Below, in pieces: positions 11,942-22,444 of a DNA stretch of 64,000 nt. The translations under genes and the position numbers were made by a program. Below the pieces are notes generated by a model. It saw only the letters and a program-made list of their open reading frames with translations. It did not search any database and was not told the origin of the DNA. This DNA is from Theobroma cacao (Eukaryota; Streptophyta; Magnoliopsida; Malvales; Malvaceae): the NCBI RefSeq assembly GCF_000208745.1, contig NC_030858.1, positions 30,430,257 to 30,494,256 of the forward strand, in the 5' to 3' direction. Position 1 is the first letter of the stretch. The number at the start of each line of letters is the position of its first letter.

Positions 11942-12656
11942 TGTCACATCCCCACTTCGGGGACATGAACGGTGCAAAGGTCTAAGAGGAAGGGCCCATT
12001 CGACCTAAGCAAGCCTCAGCGATAATAGATAGAATTCATATAACAAATTATAATGCCATAGGATGCATCTCCATGTGTGTGTGTGTGTGTGTATTTCAAA
12101 ATTGAAAGTGCACTGTTTCATGCTCAACATGAAAAACAAAAATAAGTTATAGGCCATCTCGTGGCCAAATCATAAAATATGTAAACTTATTAGAAAGCAT
12201 AAAACAAAGTATGATAAACCTAACAAACAAACAGATAGAATCAGAATAGATAACGGAGTACAACTTGAATAAAGGGTGACATGTACCGAATGCCTTATCA
12301 ACCACCTACCACAAAGTAGACGTAGCTCTCTCAAAAGGACGATGAGCGAAGCGGTCTATTGATTTAAAACAAATAAATACAACTTACATGTGTGAGCTAA
12401 AAAAACTCCTTGAGAGGATAAGGGAAAGAAGAACAAGCTAAGTAAAAGAGTGTTTACGCAAATATATTTTAATCAAAAAATGTAAACATAAGTTCAAATC
12501 TCAAATCTTTTTCATATTTCATCTCAAAACATAATCAAAACTGATTCAAAGATTTTTAAATGAATACAAAATCTCTGATAAGTTTAATTTGTTATAATCA
12601 AGCCAAATGTTGTTTAAATCCTTTTAAAAGAGTGAAGATTTCAAAAATAAGTCTTA

Positions 12657-12912
12657 AGTATCAATACCTCATTCAAGGGTATCGGTACTTATCAAACAGA
12701 ATGCCTTCCAAGGTGTTATAGTTATAAGATATCGATACTTATACCAAAAGTATCAATACTTTTGACATTGAGAGTTTACTGACTTTCAAGTATCGATACC
12801 TTATATTTGAGTATTTCCTTTCAAAGAAAGTATTGATACTTTCAACACATAATGTATTTTTAGGTACTTCCTTAGGCAAATATCGATACTTCATGTAAGA
12901 GGTATTGATACC
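12657..12912. repeat. Cluster of TATCGATAC-type palindromes (first)
   Basis: Nine copies of the palindromic word GTATYRATAC or close variants lie in about 255 bp, for example near 12,657, 12,680, 12,729, 12,750, 12,789, 12,829, 12,880 and 12,901. Spacing is irregular (20-50 bp), so this is not a simple tandem repeat. Confidence 0.8.
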
Positions 12913-13175
12913 TCGTTCATAAAATTCCAGATTTTAGTCTATAATGGTCCCTTTGGACCTTAAACAAAGTATAACAAACTTCCTTTTATCAAAATTCTCC
13001 AATATTAGAAATAAATCATATCAAAAATATAATCAATTATAAATTTTAAAAAATCAATATACAGAGTTGACATAACAACTTTCAATTTCGAGTCCAAGAC
13101 AAGAAATTTACATTCAAAGCTTTTAAACTTCATTTAGCAAAACAAAACATTTGTGGTAAAAAGAACTAACAAAAA

Positions 13176-13380
13176 CAGAGGATAATGGTACCATCCTCAC
13201 TATTTGGACATTACAAAAAGTGTCATAACACCAATATAGTTCGATGCATTTATATAGCCACTGACTTCAAATCTGAACAGAGGATAATGGTATTGTCCCT
13301 AATATTTGGACATTACAAAGGATGTTGTCATACTAATATAGTCCGATGCATATAGCCACTGACATCATAACAGAACAAAT
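13176..13380 (+). repeat. 102-bp direct tandem duplication
   Basis: CAGAGGATAATGGTA occurs at 13,176 and again at 13,278, and both are followed by ATTTGGACATTACAAA, a GTCAT(A/AC) stretch, CAATATAGT(T/C)CGATGCAT and ATAGCCACTGAC. The two units differ by several substitutions and small indels. Confidence 0.85.
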
Positions 13381-14138
13381 CATTGTGCACAATGGCTAGC
13401 ATTTACGGTCACAATTACAGGGCCTTAACTTAACAGGCTCCATTAAAACTTATCAAATAGATTTCATTTAAAATTATTAAAACTAAAAATCATTGTATGA
13501 ACTTTTCCACCTATACAAACAAAAATGTTGAGATATGGATTCAATCGATGTCATCAACTCAAACTCATTTGCCAAAACTAAAGTATCCCTATGCTAGGGT
13601 CATTTCAAAACATTGTCCAACATAAGTTTCCAATTCCAAACATAATTTAAATTCACACACAAACATCAAAATTTTGGGATAATAAAATATTCAAGGTGCT
13701 TGTTCCCAATGCACAAAACTAAATACATAATAATCATATTTACATATCATATACATATACTTTTCAAACATATTTAAGGCATTCATCAAAAAAGTCTTTC
13801 ACGTAATTTATACTCAACCAAAACCGGAATGTGACGCTAATCATAAACAAGGCATGTTTAATTATATCAAAATAATTAAAAAGTCATATCTACTCACCAA
13901 AGTGAAGAATTTTTTCTCCTCTAGCATTTCCAACGACAAAACTCGTTCAATCTGGTGTAACAACACCTTCAACAGAACTTAACAATGAACAATCATCATA
14001 ATAACTCCTCATCTTTCCATCAATTTTGTAATATCCCATTTATTATTACAAAAATTTTTTCAATCAATCACAAACCTAAAATTAGTGCCTAAATCTATCC
14101 TAACGATGAATTTACAATACAACTAAATTGAGTTCTTT

Positions 14139-14382
14139 ATCTTTGATATTTGGATTACCACACCTTGTTTTTCTCATCAACGTTTGGCTGCTCTTTACTG
14201 TACTATCTTTTAGTTCATTTCGTAGGTAGGGCTCTCCTCAGGTTTTTTCTTTTGTCTTTGATCTTTTGTAACAAAGAGTACCTCTCATCTGTTATCTGCA
14301 ATTGTTGTTCCTATGGCTGATAGGCCTTCTTTTGTACCTTCTAATTAATTAATTTTAATGAATGGATTAGCCAAAAAAAAAC
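14139..14382 (+). mobile_element. 5'-truncated LINE (L1-type 3' end) with target duplication
   Basis: About 244 bp ending in AATGAATGGATTAGCC followed by a run of A is flanked by the 11-bp direct repeat TTGAGTTCTTT (14,128-14,138 and 14,383-14,393). The T-rich body with CTTTTGTAACAAAGAG resembles plant L1 3' ends. A poly(A) tail plus variable-length target duplication is the hallmark of LINE retroposition. It lies inside the 3,171-bp element and so is younger. Confidence 0.75.
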
Positions 14383-14763
14383 TTGAGTTCTTTGTAATCT
14401 TACCTTTGTGAGCTTGTAGGAATCAAAACCAACCCAAAACCTAGAGTTTTATAGAGAGAAATGGATTTTTAGAAAATGTTCAAGTCTAGAATTCAAAACC
14501 TAAAGATTTGATGTTTAGCAAGTTGTAATCTTACCTCTAAAACATTCAGAAACAAAAATTTGAAATCCAAGTTTATTTGGTGAGAACATGAGAGAGAATG
14601 ATGAGAAAGAGTAATGAAAGAAGAAAGAGAAGAAGGGCTAAGAGAGATGAGAAAAAAGAGTGAGAAAATAAAACAAAGTTGTGGAGTTTCTAAAAGGGTT
14701 TAGGGAAATAAATGATTTGTGAAAAGACCATTTAACTCTTATTTTTTTTGTAATCTTGGGCAA

Positions 14764-14915
14764 TGGTATCAATGCCTAGGGCATTAGTATCTATACTTTT
14801 CCTTTTTGGGCAAAGGTATCGATATTCACAAAGTAAGTATTGATACTTGTTCATCATAAAGCCTTTTTGGGTTTCAAGTATCAATATATCATTCAAAGGT
14901 ATTGATACTTTCCTA
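14764..14915. repeat. Cluster of TATCGATAC-type palindromes (second)
   Basis: Variants of GTATYRATAC occur near 14,766, 14,788, 14,816, 14,839, 14,878 and 14,900. They sit near the right end of the element, mirroring the cluster in its left part. Confidence 0.7.
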
Positions 14916-15112
14916 ATAAAATGCCATTTTGAGTTTAAAACAATACCAATTGACTCTCTTTATGTCTTATCTTTCAAATAGACTTAGTGGTTTTATAAAA
15001 TGTGTGTTTTCTAGGCTATGAACAATAAAAAATTTAAGCGGAAAACATTTAATCTATAGCTCACCAAGCTAAATTACATTTCTATTCTTAAATCAAAATT
15101 GGGGGTTTCACA

Positions 15113-15664
15113 TATTTGGTGTAGCATTTTTGTATGATGAAACATGTGATACTTTTATGTGATTGTTTGATTCATTTTTGAAAGCAATGTAAAGGAAAAA
15201 GTCAATTACGGTTCTTACAAATTAGGTCACTGCAATGACGAAAGCACTTACTTCACAATAGCCTAAAACATATCATCGTTTGTGTGAATGGCATATGTAT
15301 CAAAATGCAACGAAACACCTCAATCATGCATTCAAGAGATTTAGTAGTTTTGTTAAAGATTTTAGTAGTTGTGTTTATGATCATGATGAAAAGAAAGATT
15401 TTCTAAATGCATGGGATTATATGCTTGCGAAATACAATTTAGAGGACAATAATTGGTTGCAAAGACAATTTGAGTTGAAGAAAAAATGGGCTTTGGTTTA
15501 TGGACGACAAACTTTTTATGCAGATATGTCCACTACTCAAAGAAGTGAGAGTATGTATAACCAAATAGAAAATTACATTGGTTATAATTATGATTCATTA
15601 CAGTTTCTCATCACTTTTAGAGACTATTGGTTGATAAATACTATAAGGATTACCTCCAAAAAGA
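15113..15664 (+). pseudogene. FAR1-related / MULE transposase relic, left arm, 3' part
   Basis: This is the continuation of the left-arm relic after the inserted element. The open piece 15,280-15,690 contains the block beginning C-E-W-H-M, 'KDFLNAWDYMLAKYNL', 'KKKWALVYGRQTFYADM' and 'TQRSESMYNQI'. These match the C-terminal half of the MULE domain of FAR1-related proteins (the W-x-x-x-Y...F-x-A-D/G-M...T-Q-R-S-E-S signature). It ends in the 100-bp spacer of the foldback. It has several stops upstream (15,180-15,260). Confidence 0.85.
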
Positions 15665-15765
15665 AAAGTGCCATTATCTCCAATTACTAACACCGTTGGG
15701 GTATTAGAATCGTGGCACCAATTAGGGCAAGGGAGCAGGGGATTTCCATTTTAAAAGAGTCTTTG

Positions 15766-17240
15766 CTTTTGGAGGTAATTCTCATATCATCTATCAACCA
15801 ATTATCCATGAAAGTGATGCAAAAAATGTAAGAAATTGTAATTATAACCAATGTAATTTCTTATTTGGTTATTCATACTCTCACTTTTTTGAGTAATGGA
15901 CATATTTGCATAAAAAGTTTGTAGTCCATAAACCAAATCCCATTTCTCTTTCAACTTAAATTTTCTTTTCAGCCAACTATTGTCCTCCAATGCAATCATA
16001 TGATCCCATGCATTTAGAAAAATCTTCTTCCTCTCCATCATGATCAAAAGCACAACTCCTAAAATCTTTAACAAAGCTACTAAATCTCTCAAATGCATCA
16101 TTGAGATGTTTCGCTGCATCTTGATACATATGTCACAAACACAAACGATGATATGTTTCAGGCTATTGTGAAGCAAGTGCTTTCGTCATTGTAGCATCTT
16201 GACCTATAAGAATTGTCATTGGCTTTTTCCCTAACGTTACTTTCACAAATAAATAAAACAATCACATAAAAATATCACATGTTTCATCATACAACAATGA
16301 TGCACCAAATATAACGCTTTGCTTATGATGATTAACACCAACAATAATGCAAAAAGTCTACCCTCTTTATTTCTTCAATATGTTGTATCGAAACATACCT
16401 CATCTCTAAAAAATTCATAATCTAATTTCATCCTACCATTTGTCCAAAAAATATTTGTGATGAGATCATCAAGATCAACTTGTATAGCATAAGAAAAATT
16501 AGGATCATCATGTTGCATATTTTGTAGATACTCCAAGACATGACCAATATCTCCAACTTTCATTGCTTCTGTTCTCTTAGAATGCAAGTAATTATTGTAG
16601 TTCTCGGGAATAAAACCAAAATTCTCAAGTCCACCAATTTTTCTTGCCAAAGACCCAACACTCTCCTTTGGTGCTATTCTCTAACAATCAGCAATTTTAA
16701 GTTTAGCAACTTGACAGTAATTAATCGCCCTTTGAGATCTTAGAAACATACACTTATGAGAAGGAGCTAATGCGTGTGTATGTTCTATAATAAAATTTGT
16801 AACAAGTAATTTACCATTGTATCATAAAACTTTTAATACAACTAAGCACCCAAATCTTGTTTCTAGACAATGACTTTTGATATCATTATCTCTCTTATCC
16901 TTTATTTGAGTTCTTAGCAAGAACAACGAAAAACCTTATCTGCCCAGTTACCATACTTATCCTTATGTCCTTTAGTTCTTCGAATACTAAATCCAACTTC
17001 TTTAGTATATCTATTGTAAAAATCATAAATATCTTGTTCCCTTTCAAATTCCATTCCAACTTTTGAAATAATTTCTTCTAATATATTTGCATGAGCTAAA
17101 ATCATAATACTAATATTTGAATCGATCTTGTTTGAACACTTATCTTGTTATAAATTTTGTTCCTCTATTGGAATTCAATAAATGGGTTATATCATCTTCG
17201 GTAAATTCCAATTTTTTGCATAATTGATCTTTATTCATTG
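15766..17240 (-). pseudogene. FAR1-related / MULE transposase relic, right arm
   Basis: This is the uninterrupted mirror copy. Minus-strand open pieces are 17,105-16,914 (FAR1 DNA-binding region, 'DIYDFYNRYTKEVGFSIRRT'), 16,650-16,375 ('LVARKIGGLENFGF' region, 'MKVGDIGHVLEYLQNMQ', ending in D-T-T-Y), and 16,176-15,802 ('KWDLVYGLQTFYANMS', 'TQKSESMNNQI'). The right arm keeps longer frames than the left, for example 'GMEFEREQDIYDFYN' is intact. It still has frameshifts and stops, so neither copy can make a full protein. Confidence 0.85.
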
Positions 17241-17397
17241 CATTTGTAATTTCTTTATCCATAACTTAAAAAATAAAAAAAAAATCAAATTTGGTAGTTG
17301 TCCTTGATAAACTAATATATTGATAAAAAAATTATATATCTGCAATTATTCTATCCCATCAATTGATGCTTAAGAGAAGAACATACTTAGATTGAAT

Positions 17398-18235
17398 TTA
17401 TTAATTACATGATAATAAACTACCTTTCAATTATTCGAGCAACAGCTAATGATCAAGAACATGTTGTTGAGGACTGAAACAAATCCTTTATAGCAAATAA
17501 AAAAAAAAGAAGAAAAAGATTCAAAATAATATTACTTATACCAAGAAAACTGATGAGAAAAAAAAAGTGTGGCTTAATTTGGTGGAGACCCACGTTTAAA
17601 GACCAACAAATGAATCTGATTAATTTCCGAAGTCCTTTAAAGAACCACGTTTCACAGTAAAAAGCTGTTGGAAATATACTTTTAATAAAAAGCTACACTA
17701 ATTACTTTGCTGGAGATATACTTTTAATGGATTTTTTTATTACTGCTATTATGGAAACGTCAGCCATGGTTTTTTTTTTAAAAAAAAAAATAGCCTAGTG
17801 CCGTTAATATTTAACACTGTTAAGTAACGTTCTATAACCCAATTAACAATTAAAGAACACTTGGCATTAAATTAGAGAGGGGACACCAATGGGGCACTAA
17901 CTAGGGCAGGGGGTTTCGATTCACGATTTTCGTTCAAGTTTGTCAGCTAAAAATCAAAGCGTAACTGAAGGAATCAGCATAGGCCAAATATTGGAATACA
18001 AGAAATTATTGCTCCACCTAGGAAAAGTTTAAGTGACCTCTCATTCGTGACCATGCACAAATAACTCTGTCAGAAAGAAAAAAAACTTACCTGGACATGC
18101 TCATCAATCTGTTTGTCATTTTCCTAAAATATGATGCAACAAATAAGTTACCATAGTATTCCCCAGTCTCTCTCAATTTATACTAAACCAGACCAGACCT
18201 TCATCAACAAAATTTCAGAGAAAAAGGCATAGCGA
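17398..18235. other. Intergenic region with nsLTP promoter
   Basis: No gene is seen. The region 17,800-17,930 has short inverted repeats around GTTAATATTTAACACTGTTAAG and a GGCACTAACTAGGGCAGGGGGTTTCGATTC phrase that resembles 15,715-15,745 in the foldback spacer. The last 100 bp before the nsLTP ATG have a pyrimidine-rich CCCCAGTCTCTCTC and TTTATACTAAACC, plausible core promoter and leader elements. Confidence 0.4.
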
Positions 18236-18700
18236 ATGGCCTCTGCAAGTTTCCGTTTCTTGACCTTGGCAATCTTGGTAATTGCTGGAACCCTGGTTTT
18301 CGGAAACCACGGGGTTTCAGCTGACTGCAAAACTAGTATTCCGAGCCTTATATCCCAATGCTCCAAATATGTTCAAGTGTCAGGGCCAGAAATCCCTCCA
18401 TCCCAGGGTTGCTGTGATGTGATGAAAGATCTCGACATTCCATGCCTTTGCAACCTTGTTACCCCAGAGGTGGAGAAGCTTGTTAGTATGGAGAAGGTGG
18501 TCTTTGTAGCTCGAACCTGTGGCTTGACTCTTGAGCCTGGAATGAAATGTGGAAGTAAGATTTATCATTAGATTATTCGAAAATTCCCATGATTATGTTT
18601 TACGTTTTTCCTTCGATTTTTATTTTGAATAAATTTTTGTTTTTCTCATACTTATTTGTTTTGTGTGATTGTTTTAGGTTTCACTGTTCCACCTGCTTGA
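18236..18700 (+). CDS. Non-specific lipid-transfer-protein-like gene (8-Cys motif), two exons
   Basis: This encodes a small secreted protein of the plant nsLTP/prolamin superfamily, which binds lipids in a hydrophobic cavity, usually outside the cell. Exons are 18,236-18,554 and 18,678-18,700; the intron has GTAAGA...TTTTAG borders and interrupts codon 107 (phase 1). The spliced protein has 113 residues and ends 'CGSFTVPPA', whereas reading through the donor gives a shorter tail. Residues 1-29 form a signal peptide (hydrophobic 'FLTLAILVIAGTLVF', cut near 'VSA'). The mature part has all eight cysteines in order C...C...CC...CLC...C...C. A degenerate relative lies at 25.3 kb in the same orientation with the intron site at the same place. 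The exact nsLTP type is not assigned. Confidence 0.9.
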
Positions 18701-20155
18701 GGTCCTGCAAAAAATAAAAAGAGAGCTGATGAGAGTTGTAAACTCTATTAGCAAAATGAATATGAATAAGTGAATAAATAATGTTTGTGGCATATATTGC
18801 ATTTATGCCATTTATGCTAGTTTTTACATGAAAGCTTCAGTTTCTCAAAGCTGAAACCAATGAAGATTTTGTTTGTTTGTTTGTTTGTTTACTATTATTC
18901 TATCTCTCCCTCGTTCTTTCTCTGTGGTTTGATATTTGAAGATTGAAATTGGAGGGGAAGCGAAATAGATAATTATAAACAAAATTGAACAATTAAAAGC
19001 ACATTTGTATGTGTCATTTATATTTATTTTTTTACGCAATCAACAATTGATTTTATTAATATAAAAGATCTTTAACAAATATAAAATCATTAATCAAAAT
19101 GTGAAAATCACACTTGATCATGATAACATCATAAGAATATAACCACTTTAATATCTAAATTATGAAGACATAAGCCCTGCAAGGTAATCATAAAAAAAAA
19201 AAAAAAAGAATCGAATAACACATTCAAACCGAGACTACACGCTTGAAAGTAAAATTATTATAATTATTCTAATTTTTCCATTTGCATCCGGCTAATTTTT
19301 AACCTTACTCAAAATCAACGGATTGTCTGTCGCATATAACAGCTTTAATTTGAGTGAAATTCACCCAACGGGTATGAATTCTTGGGAAATTAGGGTTTAG
19401 TTTGAATACCCATGGCCAAAAGAACTCATGCTTATCATCCATGACCGTTTGGAAATGTTTAACGCATCATCCATCTGTTAAAAAATTTGAAGGAATTTGA
19501 CACATCAGTGGTATGTGTGCGTATTTTTAATTTTCAAATTCCTTGGTTCTCATTCTTTTTCTTTTTCTTTTTCTTTTTTCAAATTTATTTTTCTCCTCCC
19601 CATCCCTTTCTTTCACACAACTAACACACCACCCTGCCTCTCCTACTTCTTTTCTGTCCAAAAAGTTTCTTACTAAAAATGTCAATGGAAGAATTTAGTG
19701 ACATCATGTTTATATAGTAAGCAAATTAATTAAGAGGCGTGCAAAAAACTGACAATTTCAATGGCCAATTTGACGCAACCATGGTTTTTCAACCACAAAA
19801 TTAATTAAGCCTAAGTTGAATAAAGTCATATATATAGCTTTTAGAATTTTTTTTTTTTTTTTAGCTTTTAGAAAGTTATAAGTGCATAAAAGTCTTACAG
19901 CGATTTTCGGACTTCATTCCATCGGAAATCTTTTGCTTGATGTAGCAAGTCTAAAGGTTTGAATACTTTATCTTGCTTCAATTGGAACTACGTAATTAAA
20001 AGCTTTTCACAGCATATCGTATTCACCGTGTATCAACGTAACTAGATAGAAGAGTTTCACCATGTACTTGGCAATATGTTGACTGAAATATAGCATTATA
20101 GTATCTCTATCTTAGTACACTACTTCATCATGTAAAAGTTGTTCTTTGAAAGCAT
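18701..20155. other. Gene-free stretch after the nsLTP gene
   Basis: No gene is seen. It holds the nsLTP 3' UTR (AATAAATAATG near 18,773 is a poly(A)-signal candidate), a TTTG tandem run at 18,872-18,890, a poly(A) run at 19,193-19,207 and a CTTTTT-rich tract at 19,555-19,580. Confidence 0.5.
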
Positions 20156-20650
20156 AATAAAAAATTTTAAACTATTTAAGAAAATTTAAATAAGTCTTTA
20201 TTCTTTTATTATATTCAATCAAGTTTTTATATTTTTATTTTTTGAACCAAATAAGCACTTATACTTTTATTTTGAGTCAAATTATTTTTTATAAGTAATA
20301 GTTGACTTAATCAAAATATCACTAGTCATTCTATATCACATGGTGCTAATGTAACATACTGAAAAGTCATAATTAATATAATTAATGATAACATGTCATA
20401 TTAACATATTATAATTAATAATGACGTGATATAATGACATGATCATGTGACATTTTTCTCCATTCACATCAATGTTACATCAATGTTATGTGAATATAAA
20501 ATGGTAAGTAGCATTTTAATTAATAAAAATTAATCAACTATTAGTTATAAGGGGTTTATCCAAAATAAAATATTAAATGCAACAAAAGATTAAGAGATTA
20601 TTTGAATTTTTTAATTAATTTAAAGGCTTTTTCGAACATTATGCCTTCTT
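20156..20650. repeat. Dispersed AT-rich repeat, copy 1
   Basis: This is about 490 bp similar to 38,548-38,972. Shared landmarks in the same order: AAATTTAAATA(A/G)..., TCTTTTATTA.TTTCAAT.AA.TTTTTATATTTTTATTTT, AATCAAAATATC, ATATTATGTGA and ATGACATGAT-like words, and CAACTATTAGTTATAAG. The two ends carry roughly complementary AATTTAAAT-rich sequence, so it may be a non-autonomous DNA element, but no target duplication was identified. Confidence 0.7.
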
Positions 20651-20799
20651 TGAAAATGTTTGATTAATTAATTATTTCATGACACTTGGTAAAATTTGAT
20701 TGACACACAACAATATAGCTGGAAACTTCCTCCTTTCACAAGATGTAAGGTCCAGATTTAAATTATTGATACTATTTCTATCAAAAAATATCTGTGTTT

Positions 20800-20824
20800 A
20801 TATATATATATATATATATATATG
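20800..20824. repeat. (TA)n microsatellite
   Basis: A run of about 12 TA units. Other simple runs in the window are (GT)n then (AT)n at 30,240-30,272, (AT)n at 40,150-40,168, (CA)n at 49,455-49,471 and (TA)n at 58,261-58,280. Confidence 0.95.
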
Positions 20825-21159
20825 TATGAGAGACAAATTTTTTAACCCTCAAAATAAAGTGTTTTTGAAAATAATTCTCTTTTTAATTTTAACTGTTTTT
20901 AATCAAGAGAAAAGATTTTTGAAGAAAATTACCCTTAATAAAACTCCTCATATTCAATGATACAAAAGTGCAAAAGCTAACAAAAAAATTTAATTTATAA
21001 AAAAAAATGGTGAAAAAGAAGAAAGAAGGGTCATCATCATAATCATCCTCTCACACACATAAACAGACAACTAGAGAAAAAGAACAAGAGAAGTAGAGAC
21101 AAAGCTATTTTGGTTTTCAATGAGTCTTTTATTTTTTTTTCTTTTGTTTTTTTTTTTTG

Positions 21160-21277
21160 TTGGTGGGGTTGCTGCTGAAGGATCTCAAAGCCTTAATAGC
21201 TGCAGCCATTAGGATGTACTAGTGGTATGTAGGTGCTACAAGAGCTCCGACAAAAGGACCAACCCAGAAAACCCAAA
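21160..21277 (-). pseudogene. Aquaporin PIP C-terminal relic
   Basis: Minus-strand translation gives 'WVFWVGPFVGALVAPTYH', a stop, then 'YILMAAAIKALRSFSSNPT'. This matches the last transmembrane helix and C-terminal tail of plasma-membrane intrinsic proteins, close to PIP2 ('FWVGPFIGA...YHQ.ILRA.AIKALGSF.SN'). The stop replaces the conserved Gln codon (CAG to TAG). Only about 118 bp of homology remain, with no upstream exons in the window, so it is a gene fragment. Confidence 0.8.
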
Positions 21278-21639
21278 AAAAATATTATTACATGTCATGT
21301 TGAAAAAAAAATTGTTACACTCCATGTTTAAGGTATTTAACTTCAAGAGTTTATTTCTTAATGAAATACAAAAATAAAAACCAAGTTACATGTCATGTTT
21401 AAAAAATAATATTGTTACATGTCATGTTCAAAAAATTGTGAAGGAGAGAAATCAAGAAGGAAAAATTGTGATAAATAGTTTAATTCATCTAAAATGGCTT
21501 CAAAAGTATTTTTATCAAATCATGAAAAAAATTGAAATTAAAGCTATTTTAAAATGATCTTACAAAGTTAAACATTTCTCACAATTTTCTCTATAAATGA
21601 CTTAATATATGTCACAAAAAAAGCAATAAAAAAAAAAGA

Positions 21640-22240
21640 TAAAGGTCATGCATGCATGCCGTTCGAACAGAGCCCTAATTCTCTCATCTCTGTCTAACCT
21701 TGTGATTACAATGAAATGTAGGTTGATCCCTAATTCCTTCCTCACTCTCATCTTTCCACACTTCATAAATCTTTTTATAGGCCCAACACTAATTCTACCA
21801 AGCAAAATAGCACCAAAATATTGGGGCCCGATAATATGGCAGTTTTGGGTCCTAGCTAGGTTTCATTCCGCTGCCACGAAAGTAAAATTTATTTGGAAAC
21901 TTACAATAAATGCTTGTATAACCTCCCTTAAGCCAGAGCAGGAGAGGCTTCTTGGATTTTTAAGACCGAGCTCCAAAGAACCAGTACGCCAAAAAGAGCT
22001 AAAAGGTTGTCCTCTGCTAGAACCTCTGCCAACGCGGATGGTTGAAGACCCTGCCAATTTCCAGCAAAGAGGAGACTGGGTAAGCCAGAACCTTCCTTTC
22101 AAGAAAAGAAAGCCCATCGTGAAGAATATACAGTGTTTCTCTGATCTCAAACAATAAACCAGGCGGGGGAAAGAGCAGGTGCATAGAGAAGCGCTTGCGT
22201 ACAGTCTATGCTTTTCTAAAATTTCTCTGAAACTGTCCAC
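21640..22240. other. GC-richer patch of unknown origin
   Basis: Base composition here is clearly less AT-rich than its surroundings, and there is an uninterrupted forward frame of 169 codons (21,648-22,157) overlapping a reverse frame. Neither translation shows a family I recognise. The texture (for example AAGAAAAGAAAGCCCATCGTGAAG near 22,101) is reminiscent of plant organellar DNA, so a nuclear copy of mitochondrial sequence is possible but not shown. Confidence 0.3.
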
Positions 22241-22444
22241 TCTAAATGATTGGTTCTATGATGATAAGATGCAGCTTGCAACAACGGTCAACTATCACAA
22301 AATATTTCAGCTTAGAACAGGCGAGGGAAGTTTTACATTTTGGATTTTTTTTTTTTTTGTAAGAAGTGACTTTCTTTCAAAACCTTTCAAAACTAATTTT
22401 TTTATGAAAAAGCATATTTATTAGTTTCGAAAATCGATATACCG

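Larger units (their letters stand above)
11942..15112 (+). mobile_element. 3,171-bp TG...CA element inserted in the FAR1 relic (solo LTR or LARD-like)
   Basis: The insertion starts TGTCACATCCCC and ends GGGGGTTTCACA, imperfect inverted ends typical of LTRs. It is flanked by the perfect 5-bp duplication TATTT (11,937-11,941 and 15,113-15,117). Removing it restores the alignment with the right arm exactly. It has no coding domain. A long solo LTR of a gypsy element or a large non-coding retrotransposon derivative both fit; no internal LTR pair was recognised. Inside lie a 102-bp tandem duplication, two clusters of TATCGATAC-type palindromes, a (GT)n run at 12,074-12,092 and a truncated LINE. 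Confidence 0.85.
10865..17397. repeat. Large inverted repeat of two FAR1/MULE transposase relics
   Basis: The plus-strand sequence 10,865-11,941 plus 15,113-15,664 matches the reverse complement of 15,766-17,397. Each arm is about 1.63 kb once the 3.17-kb insertion in the left arm is set aside, and only about 100 bp separate the arms. Examples of matched ends: AATCCAATCTAAATATGTTCTTC (10,863) against the complement of GAAGAACATACTTAGATTGAATT (17,375); inner end ATTACCTCCAAAA (15,650) against the complement of TTTTGGAGGTAATTC (15,766). Both arms read from their outer end toward the centre. A transcript through an unbroken version would fold into a long hairpin; the present left arm is interrupted. 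Confidence 0.9.

Noticed and set aside
18845..19039. Reverse frame with Lys-Gln-Thr-Asn repeats
   Set aside because: It comes from a TTTG tandem run and AT-rich flank; no motif or start context.
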